The notes beneath the pieces were generated by a model. It was not told the DNA's origin and searched no databases. It saw only the letters and a program-made list of their open reading frames with translations. Shown here one piece after another: positions 33,454-42,612 of a DNA stretch of 64,000 nucleotides (its first letter is position 1; each line of letters begins with the position of its first letter). The stretch is from Brachypodium distachyon (taxonomy: Eukaryota > Streptophyta > Magnoliopsida > Poales > Poaceae). The position numbers were made by a program, and so were the translations under genes. Where the stretch lies: assembly GCF_000005505.3 (NCBI RefSeq), contig NC_016132.3:29216914-29280913 (forward strand), written 5' to 3'.

Positions 33454-36060
33454 AGACTCCCCACCTGAATATATTACTCCAAAGTAAGAATCACAAACGG
33501 AATGATAAATAGTCACGCCACAGACCGGCAGCTATTTTTGTATCGTTTTTCCTAATTCTGAAGGTCCATAAGGTTAGGTCCTCAATTATCATTACGAGGT
33601 GACGATCTCATTATTGAATACTTTGGCATTACGAACTTTCCAGATCCTCCACATAATTATTAGCAAGATAGAAGGCCAAATAGCAACGTTGAGACCGACA
33701 GGAGGAGGGAGATGCCAAAGGTCGGGGAAGACAGTTCCATGAGATGGAATACCCATTTTATCCCAGACCTGGAGCGCAAGAGGGCACGAGAGAAACAGGT
33801 GATCCCGATCTTCTGAACCATGACCACAGCTCGCACAGGCCGCCGATTGAGTGTCGAATTTGTGATGCAAATTTTGATGCGTGTTGAGACGATCCCTGAA
33901 GAGGAGCCAAGCGAATACCTTGACTTTGTTGGGGACGAAAGCTTGCCAAATGTGATCAGCGTGAGGGTCCTTTGGAGCAGCGGAGAGGGCAAGGTAAGCG
34001 TCCCGTGTGGACAGCGGAGACCCGCCCTTTAGGGTAATGACATCGGGCGCATCATCAAGAGCAACGTCCTACAACACAAGAAGCAAAAGATCGAGTTCTG
34101 CCTCAGCAACGAGAATTAGCCGATTCCGCAAGCCAAGCTCAAGTCCCTCCTCCAAAATTTCTGAAACAAAAGCATTTGGCTGGTGTGGTGGGAGAAAAGT
34201 ATAGGGAAAACTGAGGCAAGCGAAAGTGGTAAAGTCCAGCAGTCAAGCCAGAAAAAGGTGGAAGCTCCTGATCTCTAACCTTGCAAGAAGTAATCGATCT
34301 TAATAAATCGATGTGCTGCAGAATAAGCTTAGCAAGGTGGGAGGTGGGTGGTGAGGCTTTGAAGGAATGAGGCCAGTGAGCTAATAGCCAATTTTTCCAA
34401 GGGAGGTTATGGGAATGGAGGAAACGAAATGCAAATTTTAAGAGCAAGCTAGCATTCTGCAACGAAAGATTTTTTACCCCTAAACCACCCGCAAGCTTAG
34501 GTAGACAGACATTATCCCAAGCAATCAAACATTGAGCCCCGGAACAAGAATCTTTAGCAGCCCAAAAAAAAGACCTTCTTAATTTGTCCAGTTTAATTAG
34601 AATTGATTTAGGAATTTTGAAGGAGGACATGAAATAAGTTGGGAGGGAGTTTAGGACAGATGAAACTAAGATCATCCTCCCTCCTTTTGATAGCAGCGAT
34701 GCCTTCCAGCCAGCAAGGTATTTGTCACATTTCGCAATGATTGGCTGAAAAACAGAAGCCGACAGTTTGTACGGTGAGAGGGGCAGACCAAGGTAAGTTT
34801 GTGGAAAGGAGTGCAAGCCCGTACCTAAGGATTGAGATAGTACAAATGCGTCCGCCAAGGGAATATTGAGAGGGACAAAAGTTGTTTTATGGAAGTTGAT
34901 AGCAAGTCCAGTAGCACTTGCAAAGTCGTCGAGAATTTGTTTGATGTGGACAGCAGCACCAGGAGAGGCTATGGCAAGAATAATCGTGTCGTCAGCATAC
35001 TGAAGAACCGCGCACGGTTTGTTTGGTAAGATTGGGTGGACCACCTCCCCCTAGAACGCCGCACGTGTCAGGAGCTGCTGCAGAACATCCGCGACAATGA
35101 TGAAGAGGTACGGCGAGAGGGGGTCCCCCTGACGTAGGCCTGATCTGCACGTGATCCAAGGCCCAGGAACACCGTTAAGCATGATTGCCGTTTTGCCTGA
35201 GGAAAGGAGCATCTCAATCCAATTGCACCAAATCTCCAGAAAGCCTCTAGCCCTCACGATGGTGATCAGGGAGGACCAGCTAACCGAGTCGAAAGCTTTT
35301 TTGAAGTCCAGTTTAATTAGCATGGTTGGCCATTGACCCCTATGACAAGCTCCCAACAAATCAGCCGCATATACAAAATTTTCTGAAATTGAGCGCCCAG
35401 TAATAAAACCGGTCTGGTCTTCATGAACAAGGAGGGGATTAGAGGTTTTAGCCGATTTGTGAGAAGCTTAGCGATAGCCTTTGGAGGACAGTTTTGCAAG
35501 GAGACGGGACGGAAAGCGTCAGGAGAAGTTGGATTTTCCGATTTTGGAAGTAGGACGACGAGGGCCCTATTCATACATTTTAGATCAAGAGACCAAGAGT
35601 GGTAATCTCGGAACAAATTTAGAATTTTTGGGCGCACAATGTTCTGGAATTTTTTGTAGAAACCCGGACCAAGCCCATCCGGCCTAGGGCTAGCATTTGA
35701 ATTCATCTGAAGGAAGGCATCTTGAATCTCCTTGTCAGAGAAAGGAGCTTGAAGGGAGAGCAGCTGAGGCACCTGAAGAGGATAAAGTTCTGACAGACTG
35801 AAAGACCAAGAGGTAGGGGGCGAGGAACAAACAATATCCCTGGAGAAAGACGTTAAGATCTCAGATTTTTGAGAGTGCTCCCTGAATTTTTGACCAGCAA
35901 CATTGCAATTTTATTTTTCCTCAGCTATGAGTAGCAATCGCATGGAAGAATTTTGAATTTTCCTCTCCAAGAATCGCCGATTTTATTTTTGATCTTTGGC
36001 GCCAACGAAGAACACGTTCTTGAATAGCCCTCTGTAAAGAGGAGACAACTACTTTTCTTG
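33454..36060 (-). pseudogene. 5'-truncated LINE, reverse transcriptase and zf-RVT, minus strand
   Basis: Read on the minus strand: RT fingers (35,772-35,317: SPRPDGLGPGFYKKF, LLPKSENPTSPDAFRPVSL), palm start with MLIKLDFKKAFDSVSW and LRQGDPLSPYLF (35,359-35,051), then after an in-frame stop the catalytic LQYADDTIILA and TYLGLPLSPYKL (35,044-34,139), and the zf-RVT region (CASCGHGSEDRDHLFLSC) at 33,870-33,592. Endonuclease and ORF1 are missing, as expected from 5' truncation during target-primed insertion. 35,773-36,060 is poorly preserved ORF2 sequence. It differs from the plus-strand LINE. Confidence 0.85.
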
Positions 36061-36329
36061 GTTTATACACGGCCACCCTGTACGCCGCGGCGCTCTCCGG
36101 CGCATCACCTTCCTACCGGCGATGCAAAAACCTAGTGAAACACGGGAATGGGGAATTGGATATTGGATCGGAAGTAGGAGGCATAAGATAACAAAACAAA
36201 AGACTTAAGAGGTGCTCAGGCGGACCCAGATTTCCAATATTGGATGAAAAAACAGTGTATTTCTAATATTGGGTGAAAAAACAGTCTATTTCTAATATTG
36301 GATGGGACAAATACACTAGAATTCTATTT
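36061..36329. other. intergenic spacer with short tandem repeat
   Basis: No gene seen. 36,231-36,305 holds two and a half copies of a 29-30 bp unit built on TTTCTAATATTGGATG and AAAAAACAGT, differing by single bases. Confidence 0.6.
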
Positions 36330-37815
36330 TTTTTTTAAACGATCAATATCAGTCGGCCGATCCGATTGCTGCATCGGCCGAGCGCGGAGCCGTCCGATCA
36401 ATCACAGCGTACGTCCCGCGCGGGTGCCTCCGAGCCAGCCAGCGTGGCGCTGGTCCGATCGATCGCGGCCTTCTGAATGCCCGCGTATAGCACTCACGCA
36501 GCATCGGAGTATGCAGCGTTCGACGGGCCTGCGTGTACGTATATAGACGTAGCATCGTGACGTTCTGCTCGTCCGCGTGTACATAAAACTCCTTGCTCTG
36601 TTCCATCGTTCCGGTCTTAAATTTGTTCAAATATGGATGTATCTATTTCTAAAAAACGTCTAAGTACATGTAATATTTTGACAAGAATTATTAAACGGAG
36701 GACACTGACATGTAATATTTTGCAGCACCACCGTCTTGGCCTCGCAACACAGCCGCCTCCCCCTCGAAGCACTGGCAGGCTGGACTCGCAGCACTGCCGC
36801 CTCCTCGCGCGACGCCGTTGGACTCTCGCAACACCATCGCCTCCCCTTTGCAGCACCACTGTCTTGGCCTCGCAACACAGCCGCCTCCCCCTCGAAGCAC
36901 TGGCAGGCTGGTCTCGCAGCACCGCCGGACTATGAAAGCACCATCGCCTCCCCCTCGCAGCATCGCTAACCCCTTGCTTCCAGTAGCGACGACCACCTCT
37001 CGCAACAACATCGTTGGCCGTTGCTCGTAGCACCGCCATGTTGCAGCATAAAAAACCCATCGCAACATTAAAATCTCACATGCAACATAAAATATCTCAT
37101 CGCGACATTGGTCTCAAAACTGATCGAAGCATCAAAAAACCTGATGTAGAATTTATAGCATCGAAACAAATCTCGTCGTAGCGCACCTAGAATTGCACAC
37201 TTGTAACATTTAGAAACACCTTTTGCGACATAAAAAAGACGTCAACCTCTTCTTCCGTGGCGCCTATGGGAGGTTAGTGCGAGGCGACAACGGACGATGC
37301 TGTGGCAATGTGGCGCCTGGCGGTTGCTGTGACGGATGCGCCGGTGGTGGCGACGAACGATGGTGTAAAAACACGACGAGGTTGGTGCGACGACAGCGTG
37401 ACGAGGCGGAGCCATGGTGCGGAAATGCGGCACGGCTGGTTCGGCAACGGCGGCGGCAGCTGGCATGCACGCGGCCAGGCGGAGGATGATGGGATTGAAA
37501 CGCGGCTTGCTGCAACGATGGTGATGTACGCGGCCAGGCGGCTTGCTACTGCGGCGAAGCCGCAAGGCAAGGCGTCAATGCTACGAGACGAACGAGGCCA
37601 CGGTCAGAGTTGCGTGAGAAAGTACCGCGGTGCTGGCTGATTCGTCTGGCCGTGAGAACGTCGCGCGACAGGCTGAAGCACACGATCGGAACGTGAGACC
37701 GCGTGGTTGATCAGACGGTTAAACGCATGACGATCGAACGGCTCGCTAGGGCGCCGATCGGTACACATCCAGCGCCCAGCCGACGCCTAGCGCGTACGAT
37801 TTGTTTTCCTAATTT
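36330..37815. mobile_element. candidate Mutator-like (possibly Pack-MULE) element
   Basis: The left end (36,340-36,430) and the reverse complement of the right end (37,690-37,815) share an imperfect inverted block of about 38 bp containing GAGCCGTCCGATC and GAGCCGTTCGATC, with ATCGGC before and GCGT after it. The interior is GC-rich and holds a tandem duplication and several overlapping ORFs on both strands, none convincing. Long imperfect terminal repeats around GC-rich, host-like DNA suggest a MULE. I did not find a convincing 9-bp target duplication, so the limits and class are tentative. Confidence 0.35.
36722..36960. repeat. tandem duplication of a 128-bp unit
   Basis: Copy 1 begins at 36,722 and copy 2 at 36,850, both with GCAGCACCAC(C/T)GTCTTGG and then about 65 near-identical bases including CTCGAAGCACTGGCAGGC. 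Within each unit shorter CGCAGCAC/CGCAACAC motifs recur. All frames here give low-complexity peptides that I regard as by-products. Confidence 0.8.
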
Positions 37816-38174
37816 TTCTTAGAGTTTTACTTATGATAAAAAGTTTTTAAATTTATTGGGTGGGACGGACCCCACCCAATCGGCTGGGTCCGCCGCCTCG
37901 GGAAGAAGGAAGATACAAAATTGAATCCGACGGACGAGAGACGTGCGCACCGCATGTGAAAACCAGAGGAAAGGCCGGGTTTGCTTCGGTGCCAAGTTTT
38001 TAGAAGCTTCCAGGCACCACGGCATAGCTTACATAACGAGCCCGCCGCTTAACCTTCCCTGCACCCCGTCTGGCGCGATCAGCGTCACTTACATGTTGGT
38101 CCCACCCAGTGAAATCGTACGCAAATAACCTAGATATTTCCGGTGCCAGGTCCACGAAGTATCCAGAATCAGCC
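37816..38174 (+). promoter_or_regulatory. upstream region of the DREB2 gene
   Basis: A DRE core GCCGAC lies at about 37,789, inside the putative MULE end. AGAAGCTTCC near 38,006 has the inverted GAA/TTC arrangement of half a heat-shock element. Cereal DREB2 genes respond to heat and drought, so these are plausible but single-copy, weak matches. No other gene is present. Confidence 0.3.
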
Positions 38175-38180
38175 TATAAA
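38175..38180 (+). promoter_or_regulatory. TATA box of the DREB2 gene
   Basis: TATAAA within AGCCTATAAATTAG, about 150 bp before the ATG. A pyrimidine-rich leader (CCTTCTTTTCTCTCC, from 38,210) follows, as usual for grass 5' UTRs. Confidence 0.65.
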
Positions 38181-38327
38181 TTAGAGCCGCACCTCGGGCA
38201 CCAGGGGTTTCCTTCTTTTCTCTCCTCTTCTACGACTCTCTCTATCCCCGACCCAAATCGACATCTTGAAGAAACTAGGCGACAGATAGCGAACCCTAGA
38301 AATTTTCAAGCGATCTTTCGATCGGCC

Positions 38328-40781
38328 ATGACTGTAGACCAGAGATCCGTCGCGGCGGCGCCGTTGGAGATCCCGGCGCTTCAGCCAGGAAGGTGAGAAT
38401 GTTTTGCGGAATCCTTTTGTCATAGGGTTTCCTTTTAATGTTCTTGGCGGGGGGGGGGGGGGGGGGGTTCTATGGGATGCAGCCCAAGGGTGGGTGATCC
38501 CTTTCGGTTGTTTGGAGTCAGATGTAGTGGGGTTTGGTGGTCGAATTGATTGTATTTGGCCGGATTGTGATTTGGGGGTCTGGGATTCAGGTAGGGGTGG
38601 TATTGCTAACAGTCGGCGTTCCTTTGTTCAGAATTGGCGGCAAGCGGCTAATTGGGGAACTGGTGTCATGGATCTCCTATTGAATTAGATACCGTAGTGA
38701 CTGATCCTTTGAAATCAAATTAAAATCTGGAAATTGGGTTATAATACTATGATCGGTTGGGGAAACAGTATAGTTCAGATCACTTAAGTCAGGATTTTGG
38801 GAGAGGCATGGTGTGTTGTAACTTCAGTCAATTCCATCTCCATAGAAACTTGTGTACATGGGATCAATTTCTTTTTTGTATTAGGAGCAACGTCTATGTC
38901 GTTGAGCGGAAAATCAGTCTGTACTCTGTACAAGAACATTCCCTGTGTAGTTCACAGGGACTAACTTGTTTCGTTGTTGTTGGTCTTAACTTGTTACCTT
39001 CTATTGTCAAATTGTGTGTTGTCAGTTTACTTAGTTTATCCAGTCTCTGATACGTGTTGTGTATGTTTGTCTTTCTTTTCGGTAACTAGAACACTTGGAG
39101 CAGAGGCAAATACCCGGAGTCATGTTTCCGTCGAATCAATAGGTATGGCTACTTTGATCACTCTTGTAAACATACCGTGAAGTATGACTGCGATGGGTCC
39201 CTCATGTTCGGCACTGGAAAAGATGGCACATATAACTGTTTGTGTTTCAGCAGGAAGCTGTACTCTTCCCTGTAATGAGTGCGAACTCTCGGCCCAGCAA
39301 ACCCCCAAAGGAGTTGCGCCAGTGGCGTCTATTCTGCGGTGTGTTTAACCGTTCCGTGTCTGGCTGCTCTATCTATTATAGAGCACATAGCTATGACTGA
39401 GTCTAACTGTTCTTTGGCTGATTTTGCTTGGTCATTCCAATACTTGATTTCTTAGTAGTTATTATGGGCCTGCGGTCTTCCTGTTAGTTAAAGGTATCAG
39501 TTGCATGGAGGTCGTCTAAGTCAAACTGAGTTTTTGTGCCTTTGAACAGTCCTGCGCTAGATCAGTACATGATCAATTATGTCCTGTCTTCTTTTGTCAG
39601 TCTTCTGATGATCTTTAGTTTAAAAGCTTGGTCTCCTGGTCTGTTCAGTTCGTAAAATATGTTTGTTGAAGAGCTGATGAATAGCAAGCAACTGGTAACA
39701 GTTCTTTTATTTAGCTGAACATTTCTGTGGAGATGTTTTGGTTGAAGGGGATTTAATTGTATTCCTTCTGCTTGGCGGTTTGAACCTCGTGCCTCAGTCG
39801 GGTGAATGATATACTAACTTGTGCTCCTTCTTCATCAGGAAAAAGCGACCCCGTAGATCACGCGACGGGCCTAATTCAGTCTCTGAGACGATCAGGCGGT
39901 GGAAAGAAGTCAACCAACAGCTGGAGCATGATCCAGAGGGTGCAAAGAGGGCAAGGAAGCCACCTGCAAAGGGTTCAAAGAAGGGCTGCATGCAGGGGAA
40001 AGGGGGACCTGAGAACACGCGGTGCAAGTTCCGTGGTGTAAGGCAACGCACTTGGGGGAAGTGGGTCGCTGAAATTCGGGAGCCAAATCGGGTCAGCAGG
40101 CTCTGGTTAGGAACATTCCCCACAGCTGAAACTGCTGCCTGTGCTTATGATGAGGCAGCCAGAGCAATGTATGGTCCGCTGGCCCGTACCAACTTCACCA
40201 TACAGGATGTGCCAACTCCTGCTGTGGATATACCAGCGGTTGTTCAGCGTCTTCTACCTGGTGGTTCAACATCATGTGAGTCTACAATGACATCTAATCA
40301 TTCTGGCATCGTGGCTTCCTCGCGAGTTCTGGAGATTTCTAGTTCGTTGAAGCAATCAGATGTTGGCTCCGAGCATGACCAAAGAAGCAATCAATATTCT
40401 TCTCCTCAAGCTGGGTCAAGCGTTGCAAGGAGCAGAGCTGACGACCTCTTTGAGCCATTGGAGCCTATAGCAAATTTGCCAGATGGGGAAGATGATGGTT
40501 TTGATATTGAAGAACTGTTGAGAATGATGGAAGCTGACCCGGTAGAAGCTGCTGAACCGATGGTTGAGAACTCGTGGACTGGGTTCCAGGATGTGGGAGC
40601 AAACACTGTTGTCGATTTTGACCAACAGGAGCCTTCATACCTGGATGACTTCAATCCAAGCATGCTGGAGGGCATGCTCCAATTGGCCGAGCCGTTCCCC
40701 ACGTGTATTTCTGAAGATCGGGTCATGTTCAACCCTGGATTGCGAGATGCTGATCTAAGCGAGTTCTTTGAAGGGCTATGA
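38328..40781 (+). CDS. DREB2: DREB2-type AP2/ERF transcription factor (two coding exons)
   Basis: Coding exons 38,328-38,392 and 39,839-40,781 (GT-AG intron of 1,446 bp) give a 335-residue protein; the splice completes an Arg codon. Residues 22-30 (RKKRPRRSR) are a nuclear localisation signal. [16 protein letters not shown] (about 66-81) is the DREB2-specific block before the AP2 domain (about 84-141), which has [20 protein letters not shown] with the Val and Glu that set DREB specificity for the DRE/CRT element (RCCGAC). The C-terminus is acidic ([33 protein letters not shown]), the likely activation domain, and ends FFEGL as in cereal DREB2s. It activates drought and heat genes in the nucleus. 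No frame damage is seen. The subgroup resembles OsDREB2B/ZmDREB2A/WDREB2; the exact orthologue is not settled. Confidence 0.93.
38449..38467 (+). repeat. 19-nt G homopolymer in DREB2 intron
   Basis: Nineteen consecutive G about 57 bp after the splice donor. G runs near donors can act as splicing enhancers or form quadruplexes; they are also prone to length error. Confidence 0.8.
39090..39142 (+). other. 53-nt alternative cassette exon of DREB2
   Basis: Within the intron, AACTAG ends at 39,089 and GTATGG starts at 39,143, leaving exactly 53 nt. A 53-nt exon at this place is known in OsDREB2B and ZmDREB2A, where stress favours skipping. Being two more than a multiple of three, inclusion changes frame: translation would then reach a stop at 40,039-40,041, before the AP2 domain, giving an inactive protein of roughly 105 residues. 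The sequence has no internal stop in the incoming frame. Splice sites are reasonable; use is inferred. Confidence 0.75.
39251..39338 (+). other. possible second cassette exon of DREB2
   Basis: TGTGTTTCAG at 39,241-39,250 is a good acceptor and GCG|GTGTGTTT gives a weaker donor, bounding 88 nt (85 if the second CAG is used). Wheat and barley DREB2 genes have two alternative exons in this intron, so a second one is expected; nothing else supports this one. Confidence 0.35.
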
Positions 40782-41190
40782 TTCCTTCAAGAAGCCAAAC
40801 TAAGTTTCTGGCTTTTGGCCGGCATGCTGGACGTTTGCTTCGTTCAATGAAGATCACGGATTGGATTCCTTTGCAGAACTAATAAGCTTCGAATCTAGAA
40901 TTTTGTGCTTTGTTTTTAGATCTATTAGGCATGGGAACTCCTTAATATTTCTTGAGCTATGTTTGTGTATGAAGATCTTCGATGAAGCAGGGTGAATTGA
41001 AGATGTGAATACCAGCTGAAAGCCTTGTTTCGTCGTCATTCATTTTCTTTGTAGTAAGCTATTTTGTGTGATTGTTATTTCGTTGTTAACGTTTCCATGA
41101 TCATTTATTTTGTTATCGAGTTGTACTAGGTGAAATGAGGTTAACTGGCTTTACAAGATCGGAAATTCTAGTTTCCTGCCGTCCGAAAAC
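40782..41190 (+). other. DREB2 3' UTR and flank
   Basis: AT-rich sequence following the TGA without ORFs. I see no clear AATAAA; TTTATTTTGTTATCG near 41,105 is part of a T-rich stretch that may lie near the polyadenylation site. No repeat was recognised. Confidence 0.5.
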
Positions 41191-41486
41191 TCGTGTTACG
41201 CACATACGTACGGCGCTGCGTCCGATTCAGATCTTTTAATTTCTTTCCGTTCTTTCTCGAATCCAGTTCTTGCCTCTACTTCTTTCTTCCTACTCGCGTC
41301 CATCCATTACCCGCTGCTTCACAATTCTCCAATGTCGACCGCCGAGCCCAGCCACTGCACGGCCTGCGGGCGCTCCACCCCAGCCCCATCGTGCTCTTGT
41401 CCCCCGACGGCCCATACACAAATCTATCCTCCCTCATCAAATCCGCCATCTCTACCTTTTGAATCTCACCCACTGTAAGTGAGGCC

Positions 41487-41619
41487 ATGGCTGCGAGCTC
41501 CTTGGGGCTGATTCGCCACATCCACGGAGAAGGCAGCTCTCCTCGAGGCCTTCGACCAGAGCTTCCAGCCTACGCCTGCCACGTCACACACCATCACCAA
41601 TATCCTCTCCATCTCGCAG
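41487..41619 (+). other. possible first exon of a host gene cut by the Tat element
   Basis: GAGGCCATGGCTGCG is a strong grass start context, the preceding 200 bp are C-rich like a 5' UTR, and the frame MAASSLGLIRHIHGEG runs to CTCGCAG|GTGTGT, which looks like a splice donor. The LTR begins 11 bp later. The peptide is not recognised and another frame (EKAALLEAFDQSFQP) looks equally protein-like, so this is weak. Confidence 0.2.
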
Positions 41620-41630
41620 GTGTGTGTTTG

Positions 41631-42419
41631 TGTCGGGGGATGACTCCGGGTAGGGTCACGACGACACACATTAGCCGATATGACGAGGGCAAAGGCGGCA
41701 CAGGCATGTACGCCGACATCCTTAAATCGAACTAATAGCAGGCCGGCATGTATATTTTGTCTTATGTGATTGTAGGATAGGCATGAGCAGTCCGATCTCG
41801 GCAGCGTCAAGACGGGTCAACGGTCTTATCCTTATCACATGGCGCAAAGTAAAGCAACGCCTTCTTTATCACGGGAGAGCAGTCGTTGCTTACGTCGCGG
41901 TGCCAGGTGACTGCGCAAAGAAGCACCGAAAGAGAACCGATGACCGAAGCCAGCGCGTGGCTACAGTACGTGTTGCCAGACGTAAGGAAAAGTAAAACTG
42001 TCTTGTCCCCTGCCGTGCCACCTGGAGGGAACCGACGTGCGTGCCCGCCGGGGCCCATAGAAGATAAGGTTAGTTTTTGGTCCACATGTCAGTGTGACAT
42101 TGGCGGCCCATAAATAGGAGCACTACCCCTCCCAGGAGAAGGGTCCTTGACTTAGATATCTAGGGCTTCCCTTTCTTTTTCTTCTCCCTCAAAAAAACTG
42201 CTCAAGGAGCACCATTGTAGATCTCGGTATCTCGGCAAATACTACAAAGTAGGAGTAGCAGTTTTACCTCAACAAGAGGGCTCCGAACCTGGGTAAACCG
42301 TGTGTGTGTTCTTGTGTTGTGTGTGGTTCTCATCACGTCCTCCCTCCTCTGGTTCCTCTTTCGTCCATCGGCCCCAACATATGCCATCCTATGGCATCTG
42401 CCATGACACCACCACGACA
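41631..42419 (+). repeat. 5' LTR of the Tat element (789 bp)
   Basis: Begins TGTCGGGGGATGACTCC and ends CCACCACGACA. A promoter-like CCCATAAATAGGAGC lies near 42,109, followed by a leader-like TCTTTTTCTTCTCCC. GTTTG at 41,626-41,630 would be the left target duplication. Confidence 0.88.
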
Positions 42420-42421
42420 GT

Positions 42422-42439
42422 TGGCGCCCACCGGGGGGC
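42422..42439 (+). promoter_or_regulatory. primer binding site of the Tat element
   Basis: TGGCGCCCACCGGGGGGC, two bases after the LTR. This TGGCGCC class (not the initiator-Met type used by the other gypsy families here) is common in Tat-clade elements. Confidence 0.85.
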
Positions 42440-42612
42440 TAGCAGCGGCGCTGGCTGCAGTTTTCATCCGGACGAGAAGCTTCCTCGTCACGGGAGAGCG
42501 TGTGGTCTCCGGTTTGGTCCAGAAATTCGGCTCTCTCGGCTTCATCGACAACAACACATGCTGATTCAACGACGCGCCGCTCCCCTGCACCGGCTGCTTC
42601 ATCAGCTTCGGC

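Noticed and set aside
36722..36960. Direct repeats considered as a CRISPR-like array
   Set aside because: Only two long units with no unique spacers, in a plant genome context.
36691..37068. Overlapping ORFs with Cys/Arg-rich repeats
   Set aside because: They arise from the 128-bp tandem duplication and its CGCAGCAC motifs; open in several frames on both strands.
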